64,000 nucleotides of DNA from JBBPZA01 sp963728925 (GCA_963728925.1 CAVSMB010000001.1:32035-96034); one strand, 5' to 3'. Shown: positions 51,718-60,499, numbered from the stretch's first letter. Notes: generated by a model from the letters alone, not told the origin. Program-made: numbers and translations.

Positions 51718-53082
51718 ATGGCCGACGAGCGCACGAAGTACCTGCTGGGCGAGGACGACATCCCTACGGCGTGGGTCAACCTGCTTCCCGAGCTCCCCGG
51801 AGACCCGCTCCCGCCGCTGCACCCGGGCACGCGCGAGCCGGCCGGCCCCGACGACCTCGCGCCGCTGTTCCCGATGGCGCTCATCGAGCAGGAGGTCTCC
51901 CCCGAGCCGGAGGTCGCGATCCCCGACGCCGTGCGCGAGGCCTACCGCCTGTGGCGCCCGACCCCGCTCTACCGGGCCCGCCGTCTCGAGCGCGAGCTGG
52001 GGACGCCGGCCCACATCTACTACAAGTGGGAGGGCGTCTCCCCCGCCGGCTCGCACAAGCCCAACAGCGCGGTGCCCCAGGCCTACGCCAATGCGCAGGC
52101 GGGCGTGCGGAAGCTCGTCACCGAGACCGGGGCCGGCCAGTGGGGCTCGGCGCTGGCCTTCGCCTGCGGACTCTTCGACCTCGAGTGCGAGGTCTTCATG
52201 GTCGGCTCGAGCTATGACCAGAAGCCCTATCGGCGCTCGATGATGGAGACCTGGGGCGCCTCGGTGCACCGCTCGCCCTCCGAGGTGACCGAGGCCGGGC
52301 GCTCGCAGGCCTCGCACCCGACCGGCTCGCTGGGGATCGCGATCTCGGAGGCGGTGGAGATCGCCGCCCAGGATCCGGAGACGAACTACGCGCTGGGCTC
52401 GGTGCTCAACCACGTGCTGCTGCATCAGACAGTGATCGGTCTCGAGGCGACGGCACAGATGGAGATGGCGGACGAGGAGCCCGACGTCGTCGTCGCCTGC
52501 GTGGGCGGCGGCTCGAACTTCGGCGGCATCGCCTTCCCGTTCCTGCGCCGCGCGCTGCGCGGCGAGTCGCGTACGCGTTTCGTCGCGGCCGAGCCCGCCG
52601 CGTGCCCGACGCTCACCCGTGGCGTCTACCGCTACGACTTCGGCGACACCGTCGGCATGACCCCGCTGATGCCGATGTACACCCTCGGCCACGACTTCGT
52701 GCCCCCACCCGTGCACGCGGGAGGGCTGCGCTACCACGGCGACGCGCCGCTGCTGTGCGGCCTCGTGCGCGCAGGCGCGGTGGAGGCGCGCGCCTACCGC
52801 CAGAACGAGACCTTCGCGGCGGCGCTTCGCTTCGCGCGCGCGGAGGGCATCATCCCGGCGCCCGAGCCGGCCCACGCGATCCGCGCTGTGCTCGACGAGG
52901 CCGAGGCGGCGAAGGAGGCCGGCGAGGAGCGCGTGATCCTCTTCAACCTCTGCGGCCACGGCCACTTCGACCTCGCGGCCTACGACGCCTACCTGGCCGG
53001 CGAGCTCGAGGACCCCGAGTTCTCCGAGGCCGACCTGGAGGCCGCGCTCGAGCGCCTGCCCGACGTACCCGCGCCGGCTTAA
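51718..53082 (+). CDS. trpB: Tryptophan synthase beta-like protein (TrpB2)
   Basis: 454 residues, longer than TrpB1 by an N-terminal extension, as usual in TrpB2. TPLYRARRLERELGTPAHIY then KWEGVSPAGSHKPNSAVPQ contains the PLP-binding Lys (HKPN), TETGAGQWGSALAFACGLF the substrate Glu region, and GGGSNFGGIAFPF the PLP-phosphate loop. It makes Trp from indole plus Ser, or has a related role. No trpA or other trp gene adjoins it. The ATG at 51718 follows GAGGAGCC. It is the last ordinary gene before the mobile region. Confidence 0.92.
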   Translation: MADERTKYLLGEDDIPTAWVNLLPELPGDPLPPLHPGTREPAGPDDLAPLFPMALIEQEVSPEPEVAIPDAVREAYRLWRPTPLYRARRLERELGTPAHIYYKWEGVSPAGSHKPNSAVPQAYANAQAGVRKLVTETGAGQWGSALAFACGLFDLECEVFMVGSSYDQKPYRRSMMETWGASVHRSPSEVTEAGRSQASHPTGSLGIAISEAVEIAAQDPETNYALGSVLNHVLLHQTVIGLEATAQMEMADEEPDVVVACVGGGSNFGGIAFPFLRRALRGESRTRFVAAEPAACPTLTRGVYRYDFGDTVGMTPLMPMYTLGHDFVPPPVHAGGLRYHGDAPLLCGLVRAGAVEARAYRQNETFAAALRFARAEGIIPAPEPAHAIRAVLDEAEAAKEAGEERVILFNLCGHGHFDLAAYDAYLAGELEDPEFSEADLEAALERLPDVPAPA

Positions 53083-53308
53083 GGAGCCGCGGGCGCGGCC
53101 TCCCGGCCCGGTGGGCGCACCGCCCGAGCCGGCTGAGCGCGTGGCGACGATCCCTGGCATACGGGACCGACACTGTCGGAACACCGTTTCCAGCAAGGGC
53201 CCCAGTCGAAAGCAGGCGTGATGCCGGCGCGGGCACCGACGCCCGCAGCTCGTCGTGGGTGTCGCACAAACCCCGGCTCTGTCCGAGGCGGTTAAGACAC
53301 TTTCGGTT

Positions 53309-54525
53309 ATGGCCCAGAAGTTCCTGGAGTGCGATCGTGAGCAGGCGTTCTTGATGCCCCCGGACCCGCGGGATTGGCTGCCGGAGGGTCATTTGGCGTG
53401 GTTCGTGTTGGCGACGGTGGAGCAGATCGATCTGTCGGCGTTCTACGCCTGCTACCGCCTGGACGGTTGGGGTCGGGCGGCGTTTGAGCCGCAGATGATG
53501 ATCGCGCTGCTGCTCTACGCCTATGCGAGGGGTGAGCGGTCCTCGCGGGGGATCGAGCGCAAGTGTGTGGAGGACGTCGCCTATCGAGTGCTCGCGGCCC
53601 ACCAGGCGCCCGATCACGCGACGATCGCGCGGTTTCGGGTTCGCCACGAGGAGTCGCTGGCCGACTTGTTCACCGAGGTCCTCTCGTTGTGCGAGGAGGC
53701 GGGGCTGGTGAAGGTCGGGGTGATCGCGATCGACGGCACGAAGGTGCACGCCAACGCCTCGCATCACGCAAACCTTGACTACGAGCAGATCGCTAGGGAG
53801 ATCCTCAAGGAGGCCGCCGAGGTCGACGCGGCCGAGGACGAGCTCTTCGGCGACGCCCGCGGCGATGAGCTGCCGCCCGAGTTTCGGTCCACGGGCGAGC
53901 TGCGCAAGCGGTTGCGCGACGCCAAGCAGCGCCTGGACGCCAAGCGCGCGGCGGAGAAGAAGCCGGTCCCGCGCTCACGGGCGAAACGCTTGAGGGAAGG
54001 CAAGAAGCGCCTTGAGCAGGAGCTCGAACTCGAGCGGCGCGTGGCCGCTGACTTATCAGGCGTGGCGGGCGCGCGGGATCAGCGCCGACGGGCGCCGGTT
54101 CGGAGGCCGCGATCCCGAGCCACACGAACCGCCCGAGCAGCCGCGGGGGAAGATCAACACAACCGATCCTGATTCGCGCAACGTCAAGACGCCGCGCAGC
54201 TACACGCAGGGTTACAACGCGCAGGGCGTCGTGAATGAGCACCAGATCGTGCTCGCCGCTGAGGTGACCGTCAGGTCACCGGACTTCGGGCACCTGCAGC
54301 CGATGGTCGAAGCCACCAAGGAACTGGAAGCGATCGGCGTCACCGACACTCCTGGGGTGGCGATCGCTGACACCGGCTACTGGCACGAAGACCAGATCGA
54401 CAACGTCGTCAGCAACGGCACCCAGGTACCGATCCCCCCCGACGCCGGCAAACGCGACACACCCCGCCCGGGATGGCAGGGTGGACGCTACGCGTGGATG
54501 CGCAACGTGCTGGCGACCGACTCCG
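53309..54525 (+). pseudogene. IS1182-family transposase, frameshifted and truncated
   Basis: The N-terminus reads MAQKFLECDREQAFLMPPDP and DWLPEGHLAWFVLATVEQID, then ALLLYAYARGERSSRGIERK and GLVKVGVIAIDGTKVHANAS (first catalytic Asp in IDGTK), typical of IS1182. Near 54040 the frame shifts. The next frame continues with NTTDPDSRNVKTPRSYTQGY, SPDFGHLQPMVEATKELE and PGVAIADTGYWHEDQID (second Asp) to WMRNVLATDSG, and ends. The last 80 or so residues are missing, fused in frame to a conjugation ATPase fragment. A GTG at 53255 is an alternative start. Confidence 0.85.
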
Positions 54526-56221
54526 GCTTGCAGCCGTTGCTGATGGGCACCCAGACGACGCGGACGGTGACGATGGTCATGGACCTTGTCGGCCCGGGCC
54601 GCGCGACGCGGCAGGTGGAGCGCGCGGCGACCGAGGCGGCGACCGACCACGCGATGCGCGCCCGCATCGGTCAGCGCACCACCCAGCGCCAGCATCAGAA
54701 GGAGGACGCGACGCACCGCCGCGAGCGCGAGCTCGCCCAGGGCCACGCCGAGGTTCGCTTCTCCGCCTACGTCACCGTGTCCGCCCGCGGCGGGCCGAGA
54801 CGGGCCTGGGCGCGCACGGCGTGTATATCGGCAAAGACGCCCACGGCGGCTCGTTCGTCTATGACCCGTGGGTCCTGTACGGCCGCCGGATCCTCACCAA
54901 CGCCAACACCATCGTCCTCGGCAGCGTGGGGTACGGCAAGTCGGCGCTGAGCAAGAGCTATCAGTACCGCCAGCGGGTGTTCGGGCGGATCGGCGAGTTC
55001 GTCGACCCCAAGGGCGAATACACCCAGCTTGTCGCCGCCGTCGGCGGCGTGACGCTGCGCCTGGAGCCCGGCGGCGCCGTCCACCTCAACCCCTTGACGC
55101 GGGTTGGGACGCGGGAGATGCGCGAGGGTCTGTTGGAAGCGGTCACGCGGGCGATGCTCGACCGCCCGCTCAGCCAGGCCGAGGCCGTCGGCCTCGTCGC
55201 AGGGTTGGAGGCGGCTGACAGGGACCGCGACGGCGCGGAGACGACGATCCCCGACGTCATCGCGCAGCTGCGCGCGCCGCAACGCGAGACCGCCGAGCGG
55301 CTGGGGATGAGCGAGCGCGAAGCGCGCCAGGAGTTGCGCGAGTGCGCGCTCGCGCTGCGGCGCATGTGCGAGGGGCCGCTGCGCGGCATGTTTGACCAAC
55401 CCACCACCGCGGGCGAACGCGCGTGGGACGCCCCCGCCGTCGCGCTGGACCTCTCAGCCGTCGGCGCGGGGTCAACCGGCAGCGATCTGGCGCTGGGAAT
55501 CACCATGGTCTGCGCGAGCGCGTTCCTGGACGCCAAGCGCAGCGAACGCGCCCGCAGCGCCCACGCCCGCGGCGCGACCGCGCCGAAGGTCGTGCGCACC
55601 AACGACGAGGCATGGCGCGCACTCCCGATCGCCGGGCTGGGCGAGTACTACCAGGCGAGCTTCAAGCTCTCGCGCGCGACCGGCGTGCAGCACTGGATCG
55701 TCCTGCACCGCCTCTCCGACCTACGCGCCGCCGGCGACGAAGGCACCCGCCAACAACGCCTCGCCGAAGGACTCTTGTCAGACGCCTCAACCGTCGTGGT
55801 CTATCGCCAGCACCCCGGGGAGGTGGCGATCACCACCGACCTGCTCGGGCTCTCCTCGACCGAGGCGCAGGTGATCGCCGGGCTCGGCAGCGGCCAGGCG
55901 CTATGGCGCGTCGCCGGCCGCTCCTTCCTCGTCCAGCACGTCCTCTCAGACCTCGAATGGGGACTGGTGGACACCGACGCCGCGATACTCGAGAAGCCTC
56001 TCGGGTTCGAGGCTTCTGAGACGACAACGGCCGGAACCCGAGGGACGGCCTCTCCGGGGCTACGCCCCTCCGAGACCGCCCCGCGAACCTACCCGGCCAG
56101 CCGCTCGACACGCCACCGCAGCGAGTCCCTACCGAGGGACGAACTGAGAACCATGGAGATTCCCGACCGCGAAGCCCACGACCGCCAAGCCCAAGCAGAC
56201 GCCCAGGAGGCCGCGCGATGA
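54525..56221 (+). pseudogene. SCO6880/VirB4-like conjugation ATPase, damaged
   Basis: The N-terminal part was lost where the IS1182 fragment joins (about 54525). An N-domain piece remains in the IS frame: TTRTVTMVMDLVGPGRATRQ and ELAQGHAEVRFSAYVTVSA. Near 54785 the frame changes and roughly 100 family residues are missing. The ATPase part then runs to the end without a break: GAHGVYIGKDAHGGSFVYDP, Walker A LGSVGYGKSALS (about 54918), FVDPKGEYTQLVA, and Walker B RTNDEAWRAL (about 55595). These proteins energise mating-pore assembly in actinobacterial plasmids and ICEs. The stop overlaps the VirD4-like start. The C-terminal 75 residues derive from a hairpin-rich DNA stretch. Confidence 0.75.
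55987..56140. repeat. Cluster of three hairpins inside the VirB4-like gene
   Basis: Hairpin 1: AGAAGCCTC (55992-56000) with GAGGCTTCT (56009-56017), loop TCGGGTTC, extended by CTC/GAG outside a one-base bulge. Hairpin 2: GGGGC (56056-56060) with GCCCC (56064-56068), with a longer imperfect stem around it. Hairpin 3: GTCCCT (56125-56130) with AGGGAC (56135-56140), loop ACCG. All three lie in the reading frame that encodes the C-terminal tail, which looks like an inserted palindromic element. Confidence 0.6.
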
Positions 56222-57969
56222 CCCGCGGCCGTCGTAGCGGCGTTGGGGGTGGCAACGGCGCCGGGTCGCTGATCTTCGTGTTCGCGCTCGCCACGGTGAT
56301 GATCGGCGGGTCGGCTGTCGTGTCGCTCGCCGGCGCGCTCGGCGGAATCCTGCGCGGCGCCGGACCGGTGGTCCTGGGCCCGTCGCAGGCGACGGGCGTG
56401 CTGGCGCGCCTACCCCGCCACCTCGGCGACCCCGCCGCGGCGTGGCCGGCCACCAGCCGCGGCGACCTGCCCGGCCGCACCGGGATGACCGCCGCGCTGA
56501 TCGCCGCCCTGGTGCTCGTGGTCGTCTTCGCGGTGGTGGGGCGCGCGCGGCGCGGCGGGCGCGCTGGGCGCCGGCGCGGCGCGCGGTGGGCGCGCCGCGG
56601 CGACCTACGTCAGTTGCGGGTGCGGCGGCCCGAGCGTGGTCGGGTGATCCTCGGCCGCCATGAGGGCGCGCTGGTCGCCGCCGAGCCGCGCGCGTCGGTG
56701 ATGGTCATCGCGCCCGCCCAAGCGGGCAAGACCACCGGGCTCGTGGTCCCCGCGTTGCTGGAATGGGACGGACCCGTGCTCGCCACGTCGGTGAAGGGCG
56801 ACCTGACCCACGACACCTACGCGGCGCGCGGCTTGCAGGGCGACGTGCGGCTCTTTGACCCGACCGGCTCGACCGGACTGCCCTGCACCGGGTGGTCGCC
56901 GATCGCCGCGTCGACGACCTGGGAGGCCGCGCGACGCACCGCCGCGCGGCTACTGCAGGTCGGCGAACGCGCCGGCAACTCGCCCGATGAATCGTTCTGG
57001 CGCCCCGCCGCCGCGCGCTACCTCGCACCGCTGCTGCTCGCCGCCGCGCACGAGCGCGCGACGATGGGCGACGTCCTCTCCTGGATCGCCCGCACCGAAC
57101 AACAGACCCCGCGTGAGGCGCTACAGAGCAGCAGCGTCACCGGCGCCAGCGCCGGCCTTGACGCGCTGCAGTCGGTATGGGACGCCGACGAGCGGTTCCG
57201 CTCCTCGGTCCTGCAGACCGCGGCGACCGCGCTTGACGCGTGGGAGGAACCGCGCGTCGCCGCCGCGACCGACACGACCGCGACGATCGACGCGCAGTGG
57301 CTGCTCGCGGGGCGCAACACGGTGTATCTCGTCGCCCCCGCCCAAGATCAGCGCCGGCTGCGCGGGCTGTTCGCCGCGCTGATCGCCGACGTCGTCGCCG
57401 CCGCCTTTGATCGTTCCACGTCGACGGGCCGCGCGATCGACCCGCCGCTGCTGCTGTGCCTGGATGAGGCCGCCAACGTCGCGCCTTTGCCCAACCTCGA
57501 CGAGCTCGCCTCCACCGGCCCCGGCCAGGGCGTGCAGCTGCTGTCGGTGTTTCAGGACGTGTCGCAGATCTCAGACCGCTGGGGTCGCGACCGCGCCGAA
57601 ACGATCGTCGCCAACCACCGCGCACGCCTCTTCGGCTCCGGGATCGGCGACCGCGCCACGTTGGAATACCTGCGCGCAGTCCTGGGGGAGGAGGAGATCG
57701 AACGGATCTCCACCCACCGCCAACGCCTCGAGCTCGACCTCGGCTCACGCACCTACAGCCACGACTACAAACCCCTCGCCGCCCCCAACCACGTCCGCCA
57801 AGCCGACAACGACACCGCGCTGCTCATCTACGGCCGCCTCCCACCCGCCTGGCTGGCGCTGCGCCCGTGGTACCGCGACCGCGACCTCAAACGCATCGTC
57901 AACACCACCGGCAACGACGCCCCACCCGCCACGCCCGGGACGACGACCTCCCCGGCAGGCCTTCCGTGA
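56218..57969 (+). CDS. VirD4/TraG-like type IV coupling protein
   Basis: 583 residues. Two N-terminal membrane helices (about 17-45 and 88-110) and an Arg-rich segment lead into the ATPase domain: Walker A APAQAGKTTGLVVPALL at about 165, then LATSVKGDLTHDTY, and Walker B LLLCLDEAANVAPLPNLDEL at about 411 with GPGQGVQLLSVFQDVSQISD. Coupling proteins bring the DNA-relaxase complex to the mating pore. ATG at 56218 overlaps the previous gene; the end overlaps the small gene at 57966. It is intact, unlike its partner. Confidence 0.9.
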   Translation: MTRGRRSGVGGGNGAGSLIFVFALATVMIGGSAVVSLAGALGGILRGAGPVVLGPSQATGVLARLPRHLGDPAAAWPATSRGDLPGRTGMTAALIAALVLVVVFAVVGRARRGGRAGRRRGARWARRGDLRQLRVRRPERGRVILGRHEGALVAAEPRASVMVIAPAQAGKTTGLVVPALLEWDGPVLATSVKGDLTHDTYAARGLQGDVRLFDPTGSTGLPCTGWSPIAASTTWEAARRTAARLLQVGERAGNSPDESFWRPAAARYLAPLLLAAAHERATMGDVLSWIARTEQQTPREALQSSSVTGASAGLDALQSVWDADERFRSSVLQTAATALDAWEEPRVAAATDTTATIDAQWLLAGRNTVYLVAPAQDQRRLRGLFAALIADVVAAAFDRSTSTGRAIDPPLLLCLDEAANVAPLPNLDELASTGPGQGVQLLSVFQDVSQISDRWGRDRAETIVANHRARLFGSGIGDRATLEYLRAVLGEEEIERISTHRQRLELDLGSRTYSHDYKPLAAPNHVRQADNDTALLIYGRLPPAWLALRPWYRDRDLKRIVNTTGNDAPPATPGTTTSPAGLP

Positions 57970-58153
57970 GCGACGACCGCTACCCGCCCGACGAGCTGCC
58001 GCCCGACTGGCCGGACGGCATCGTCGGCGCCGAAGAGCAGGGCGTACGCGTGTTTTGGCTCGCCGCCGCGACGATGCCCGACCTCGTAAACCGGCTCGCG
58101 CTCGTGCAGGGGGAGCACATGGCCTGCGGCGACGAGCTGCACGTCACCCACGA
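57966..58153 (+). pseudogene. 5' part of a small element gene split by an IS
   Basis: 62 codons of a gene beginning at GTG 57966 (GTGA overlap with the coupling-protein gene): VFWLAAATMPDLVNRLALVQ and GEHMACGDELHVTH. The insertion element starts at 58154. Joined to 60361-60499 the frame continues without a break and gives a 108-residue protein ending in a Pro-rich tail. No family recognised. The apparent ORF to 58199 simply reads into the IS terminal repeat. Confidence 0.75.
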
Positions 58154-58192
58154 CTCTCGTTCCGCACTTCTGGTGGGCGATATCTGCCCCCA
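58154..58192 (+). repeat. Left terminal inverted repeat
   Basis: 39 bp, the outer 18 identical to the complement of the right end and the inner 21 about two thirds identical (shared TAT/TCT and CCCCC stretches). Confidence 0.88.
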
Positions 58193-58193
58193 G

Positions 58194-58217
58194 GCGTGAG
58201 TGCGTGAGTGCGTGAGC
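58194..58217. repeat. Three 8-bp tandem repeats near the left end
   Basis: GCGTGAGT, GCGTGAGT, GCGTGAGC in a row, between the left terminal repeat and the transposase stop. They could be a transposase-binding array or chance slippage. Confidence 0.5.
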
Positions 58218-58224
58218 GCGCTGG

Positions 58225-59946
58225 TCAGGGGTCGGTCGTCGTGCTCTGGTAGGCGTCGTGGGGGACGCCGAGCAGGTCGAGGACGTGGCGCTGGAGGTCG
58301 CTGAGGTCGGGTTCGAAGACCTGCACGATGTCGCCGTCGTGGGTGGTGAGGTGGTGGCGGGCGGTGTTGGCGAAGAGATCGAAGACGCGTGCGGCGGTGG
58401 GTGCCTTGGAGGGGCGGTCTTCGTGGTAGAGCGCGAGGTCGGCGATGTCGTTGTGGGCCATCGCGGAACGCAGTTCTCGTTCGATCAGGCACTGGGTGAG
58501 CAGCGCGATGAACTCGCAGCACGCGAGGCCCTCGATCCGTGACGGGGACTTCAGCGTGATCGGGGCCGCTTGGAGGACGGTCTTGAGCTGGTGGTGGCGG
58601 TTCTCGAGGTTGGGCTGGTAGCGGTAGGCGGCGAGGATCTCGGGGTCGGTGAGGTCGCGGTCGTTGCTGACCAGCGGGAAGCAGCCGTCGGTGGCGGCGT
58701 CGTAGGCGACGTTCTCGTCGTCGACGCGGAACGTGAGCGTGAGGACGGTCTTCTCGGTGCGGCGGTAGCGCGTCTGGGCGCCGGGGCGGCCGCGCTTCTC
58801 CTGGCGGAAGCTCTCCTGGACGGTCTCTGCGATTTCGTAGGTGATCCAGCGCTCGGCGCCGGTGCTGGTCAGCGCGGCGTTGGCGGCTTGCTCGGCGGCG
58901 ACCCTGGTCTTGATCCGTGAGCGCGGGCCGGCGAGCCGTGCCTGGACGGCTTCCAGGGCCAGCATCCCGCGCTCGATGCGGGCGCGGCGCGCCTCGGCGT
59001 CGCGCTCGTGCTTCTGGGATGAGCGCACCCAGACGATCCGGTGCCCGTCCGATGTCGGGATCGGCGCCGGCGCTGTCCACCACACGCTGTCGGGGTCGTC
59101 CTGGCACTTGCCCGGACGCCGGCACGCCTCGGTGAAGTCGAAGGCGTGCGTCTGCGCCCACGCGCGGAGCTGGCCGTCCTCGGCGCGTGAGCGCGGCAGC
59201 ACGCTGATGAAGCGCCCGCCGCGGGAGTCGATGTGGGCCATGTTCTCGCGGGTGGCCAGCTTGCAGTCCGCGACGTAGAGGAAGTCCGCCCGGCCGACCA
59301 GCTCCACCAGGCCGTCCCAGGTGGCGATGTGCGTCTGGTCGTCGGTCGTGTTGCCGTCCAGCAGGCGGTGCGCGAGCGGCACCGCCCCGTCGGCGCTGAC
59401 GGTCAGCGTGAGCACGAACTGCTTCAGATCGGGGCGATGGTCCTTGGAGTGGCCCAGCGCGGCGGCCGCGGTCGGCTTGCCGCCGCGCGAGCGGCCGTCC
59501 GCGCGTTCGTAGTCGCCGTGCAGGCTGATCGACGTCGAGTCGTTGTGCAGCTGCGAGCAGTCGATGTCGAACTCGGCGATCACGCCGAGCATCAGCGCGG
59601 TCAGCAGCGAGCCCCGATCGGCGTCAAAGAGCTGATCAAGCGCCCGGCCGAGCCGGTCGTCGTTGAGCAGCCCCAGATCCTCGCCGCCGAGCCCGAGCAG
59701 CGCCGGGTCATAGCGCGCGGCCCACTCGGCCAGGCCGTAGAGCGGCTCACGCGCAACGCACAGGTTGCGCACCAGCAGCCCGATCGCCGCGCCCGCGCCC
59801 AGCGCGACGCGCCGGTCGCCGGCGCGCAGATGACGCTCCAGCAGCCCGGCCAGGCCGATCCTCACCAGGAACCGGTCGATGATCGGCAGCGCCCCCAGCC
59901 GCCAGGAGCGCAACTGAAACGGGCCGCTCTGATCGTGTTCCGTCAT
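58225..59946 (-). CDS. IS1634-like DDE transposase
   Basis: 573 residues. The N-terminal domain GALPIIDRFLVRIGLAGLLE is the DUF4277-type segment found in IS1634-family proteins. The catalytic core has the first Asp in SQLHNDSTSISLHGDY, the second in FLYVADCKLATREN, and the Glu with its Y...E...K pattern in YRYQPNLENRHHQLK. Length and order agree with IS4-superfamily enzymes. The ATG at 59946 was preferred over a longer ORF start because upstream reading runs into the divergent gene. An inverted repeat AGCTT-GAAGT-AAGCT (59948-59962) sits one base before the start, a probable operator for both genes. Confidence 0.88.
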   Translation of the reverse strand: MTEHDQSGPFQLRSWRLGALPIIDRFLVRIGLAGLLERHLRAGDRRVALGAGAAIGLLVRNLCVAREPLYGLAEWAARYDPALLGLGGEDLGLLNDDRLGRALDQLFDADRGSLLTALMLGVIAEFDIDCSQLHNDSTSISLHGDYERADGRSRGGKPTAAAALGHSKDHRPDLKQFVLTLTVSADGAVPLAHRLLDGNTTDDQTHIATWDGLVELVGRADFLYVADCKLATRENMAHIDSRGGRFISVLPRSRAEDGQLRAWAQTHAFDFTEACRRPGKCQDDPDSVWWTAPAPIPTSDGHRIVWVRSSQKHERDAEARRARIERGMLALEAVQARLAGPRSRIKTRVAAEQAANAALTSTGAERWITYEIAETVQESFRQEKRGRPGAQTRYRRTEKTVLTLTFRVDDENVAYDAATDGCFPLVSNDRDLTDPEILAAYRYQPNLENRHHQLKTVLQAAPITLKSPSRIEGLACCEFIALLTQCLIERELRSAMAHNDIADLALYHEDRPSKAPTAARVFDLFANTARHHLTTHDGDIVQVFEPDLSDLQRHVLDLLGVPHDAYQSTTTDP

Positions 59947-59947
59947 C

Positions 59948-59962
59948 AGCTTGAAGTAAGCT
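59948..59962. promoter_or_regulatory. Palindrome in the 48-bp divergent promoter region
   Basis: AGCTT (59948-59952) and AAGCT (59958-59962) separated by GAAGT. The site abuts the transposase start codon, so a bound protein would block both promoters. Confidence 0.45.
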
Positions 59963-59994
59963 ACTGACAGCCACGGACAGAACGGCCGGACCCG

Positions 59995-60336
59995 ATGACG
60001 CCGCCCACGCCACAAGACGACCGCCGCCGCGACGAACTGCTCGCGCAGATCGCCCAGCTGGGGTTCTGCCTGCCCGGCACGCTGACCGAGCGCCGCACTC
60101 GCTGCTCAAGCCCCGGCTGCCGCTGCCGCCAAGACCCCCCGACCCTGCACGGCCCCTACTACTCCTGGACACGCAAGATCAACGGCAAGACCGTGACCCG
60201 CACGCTGACCCCCGAGCAGGCCCACCGCTACCAGCCCTGGTTCGACGACGCCCGCCAGCTACGAGCGCTCGCCGCCGAGCTCGAAGCGCTCTCGCTCAGG
60301 CTCGCCCAGGACGCCGAAGGGTGGGGGGAGAAATAG
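59995..60336 (+). CDS. Small Cys-containing protein resembling DUF6788, inside the IS
   Basis: 113 residues. A helical N-terminus with LAQIAQLGFCLPGTLTERRT leads to a Cys-rich knuckle (Cys37, Cys42, Cys44 in TRCSSPGCRCRQDP), then LHGPYYSWTRKINGKTVTRT and a helical end ARQLRALAAELEALSLRLA. This matches my recollection of DUF6788, a small family often found beside transposases. The knuckle could bind zinc and DNA. The gene lies wholly inside the terminal repeats, its TAG stop falling within the right one, so it moves with the transposase. Role could be target choice, transposase regulation or end binding. Confidence 0.78.
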   Translation: MTPPTPQDDRRRDELLAQIAQLGFCLPGTLTERRTRCSSPGCRCRQDPPTLHGPYYSWTRKINGKTVTRTLTPEQAHRYQPWFDDARQLRALAAELEALSLRLAQDAEGWGEK

Positions 60337-60360
60337 CGGCCGAGAAGTGCGGAACGAGAG
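60322..60360 (-). repeat. Right terminal inverted repeat
   Basis: Complement of the left repeat; the outer 18 bp (60343-60360) are perfect. It overlaps the last codons of the DUF6788-like gene. Confidence 0.88.
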
Positions 60361-60499
60361 CTACAACGCGATGCAATCAGGGTTTCGACAGGCGCCGCCT
60401 GCCCGCGACGGCAGTCAGTGGACCGACCTCTACTTCGAATACAGCGCGTTCGTGGTGCTGCGGCCAAGGCCACCGCCGCCGCCGCCGCCGTTGGAGTAA
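60361..60499 (+). pseudogene. 3' part of the small element gene split by the IS
   Basis: Joined after base 58153 the codons read YNAMQSGFRQAPPARDGSQW, then TDLYFEYSAFVVLR and a run of Pro ending LE, with TAA at 60497-60499. The sequence is coherent protein, in frame with the 5' part. Proline run may be slippage-prone (CCG repeats). Confidence 0.72.

Larger units (their letters stand above)
58154..60360. mobile_element. Two-gene insertion element (IS1634-like transposase plus DUF6788-like gene)
   Basis: 2207 bp. The ends are inverted repeats: CTCTCGTTCCGCACTTCT at 58154-58171 is exactly complementary to 60343-60360, and the match continues imperfectly to about 39 bp (32 of 39 identical). Inside lie a minus-strand transposase and a plus-strand small protein gene, starts 48 bp apart. 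No target-site duplication is visible beside the ends, yet the broken host gene rejoins in frame at exactly these coordinates. Confidence 0.9.
53240..60499. mobile_element. Decayed conjugative/integrative element region
   Basis: From just after trpB the gene content switches to conjugation ATPase genes (SCO6880/VirB4-like, VirD4/TraG-like), an associated small gene, and insertion elements. No integrase, attachment site or relaxase is visible, and the left part has been cut by deletions. Boundaries are approximate. Confidence 0.55.

Noticed and set aside
53083..53254. Attachment site or integrase at the left edge of the mobile region
   Set aside because: Only weak G/C hairpins after trpB and the probable IS1182 left end were seen; no tRNA, direct repeat or integrase gene.
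58140..60380. Target-site duplication beside the IS1634-like element
   Set aside because: Flanks CACCCACGA and CTACAACGC share no direct repeat. None is claimed.
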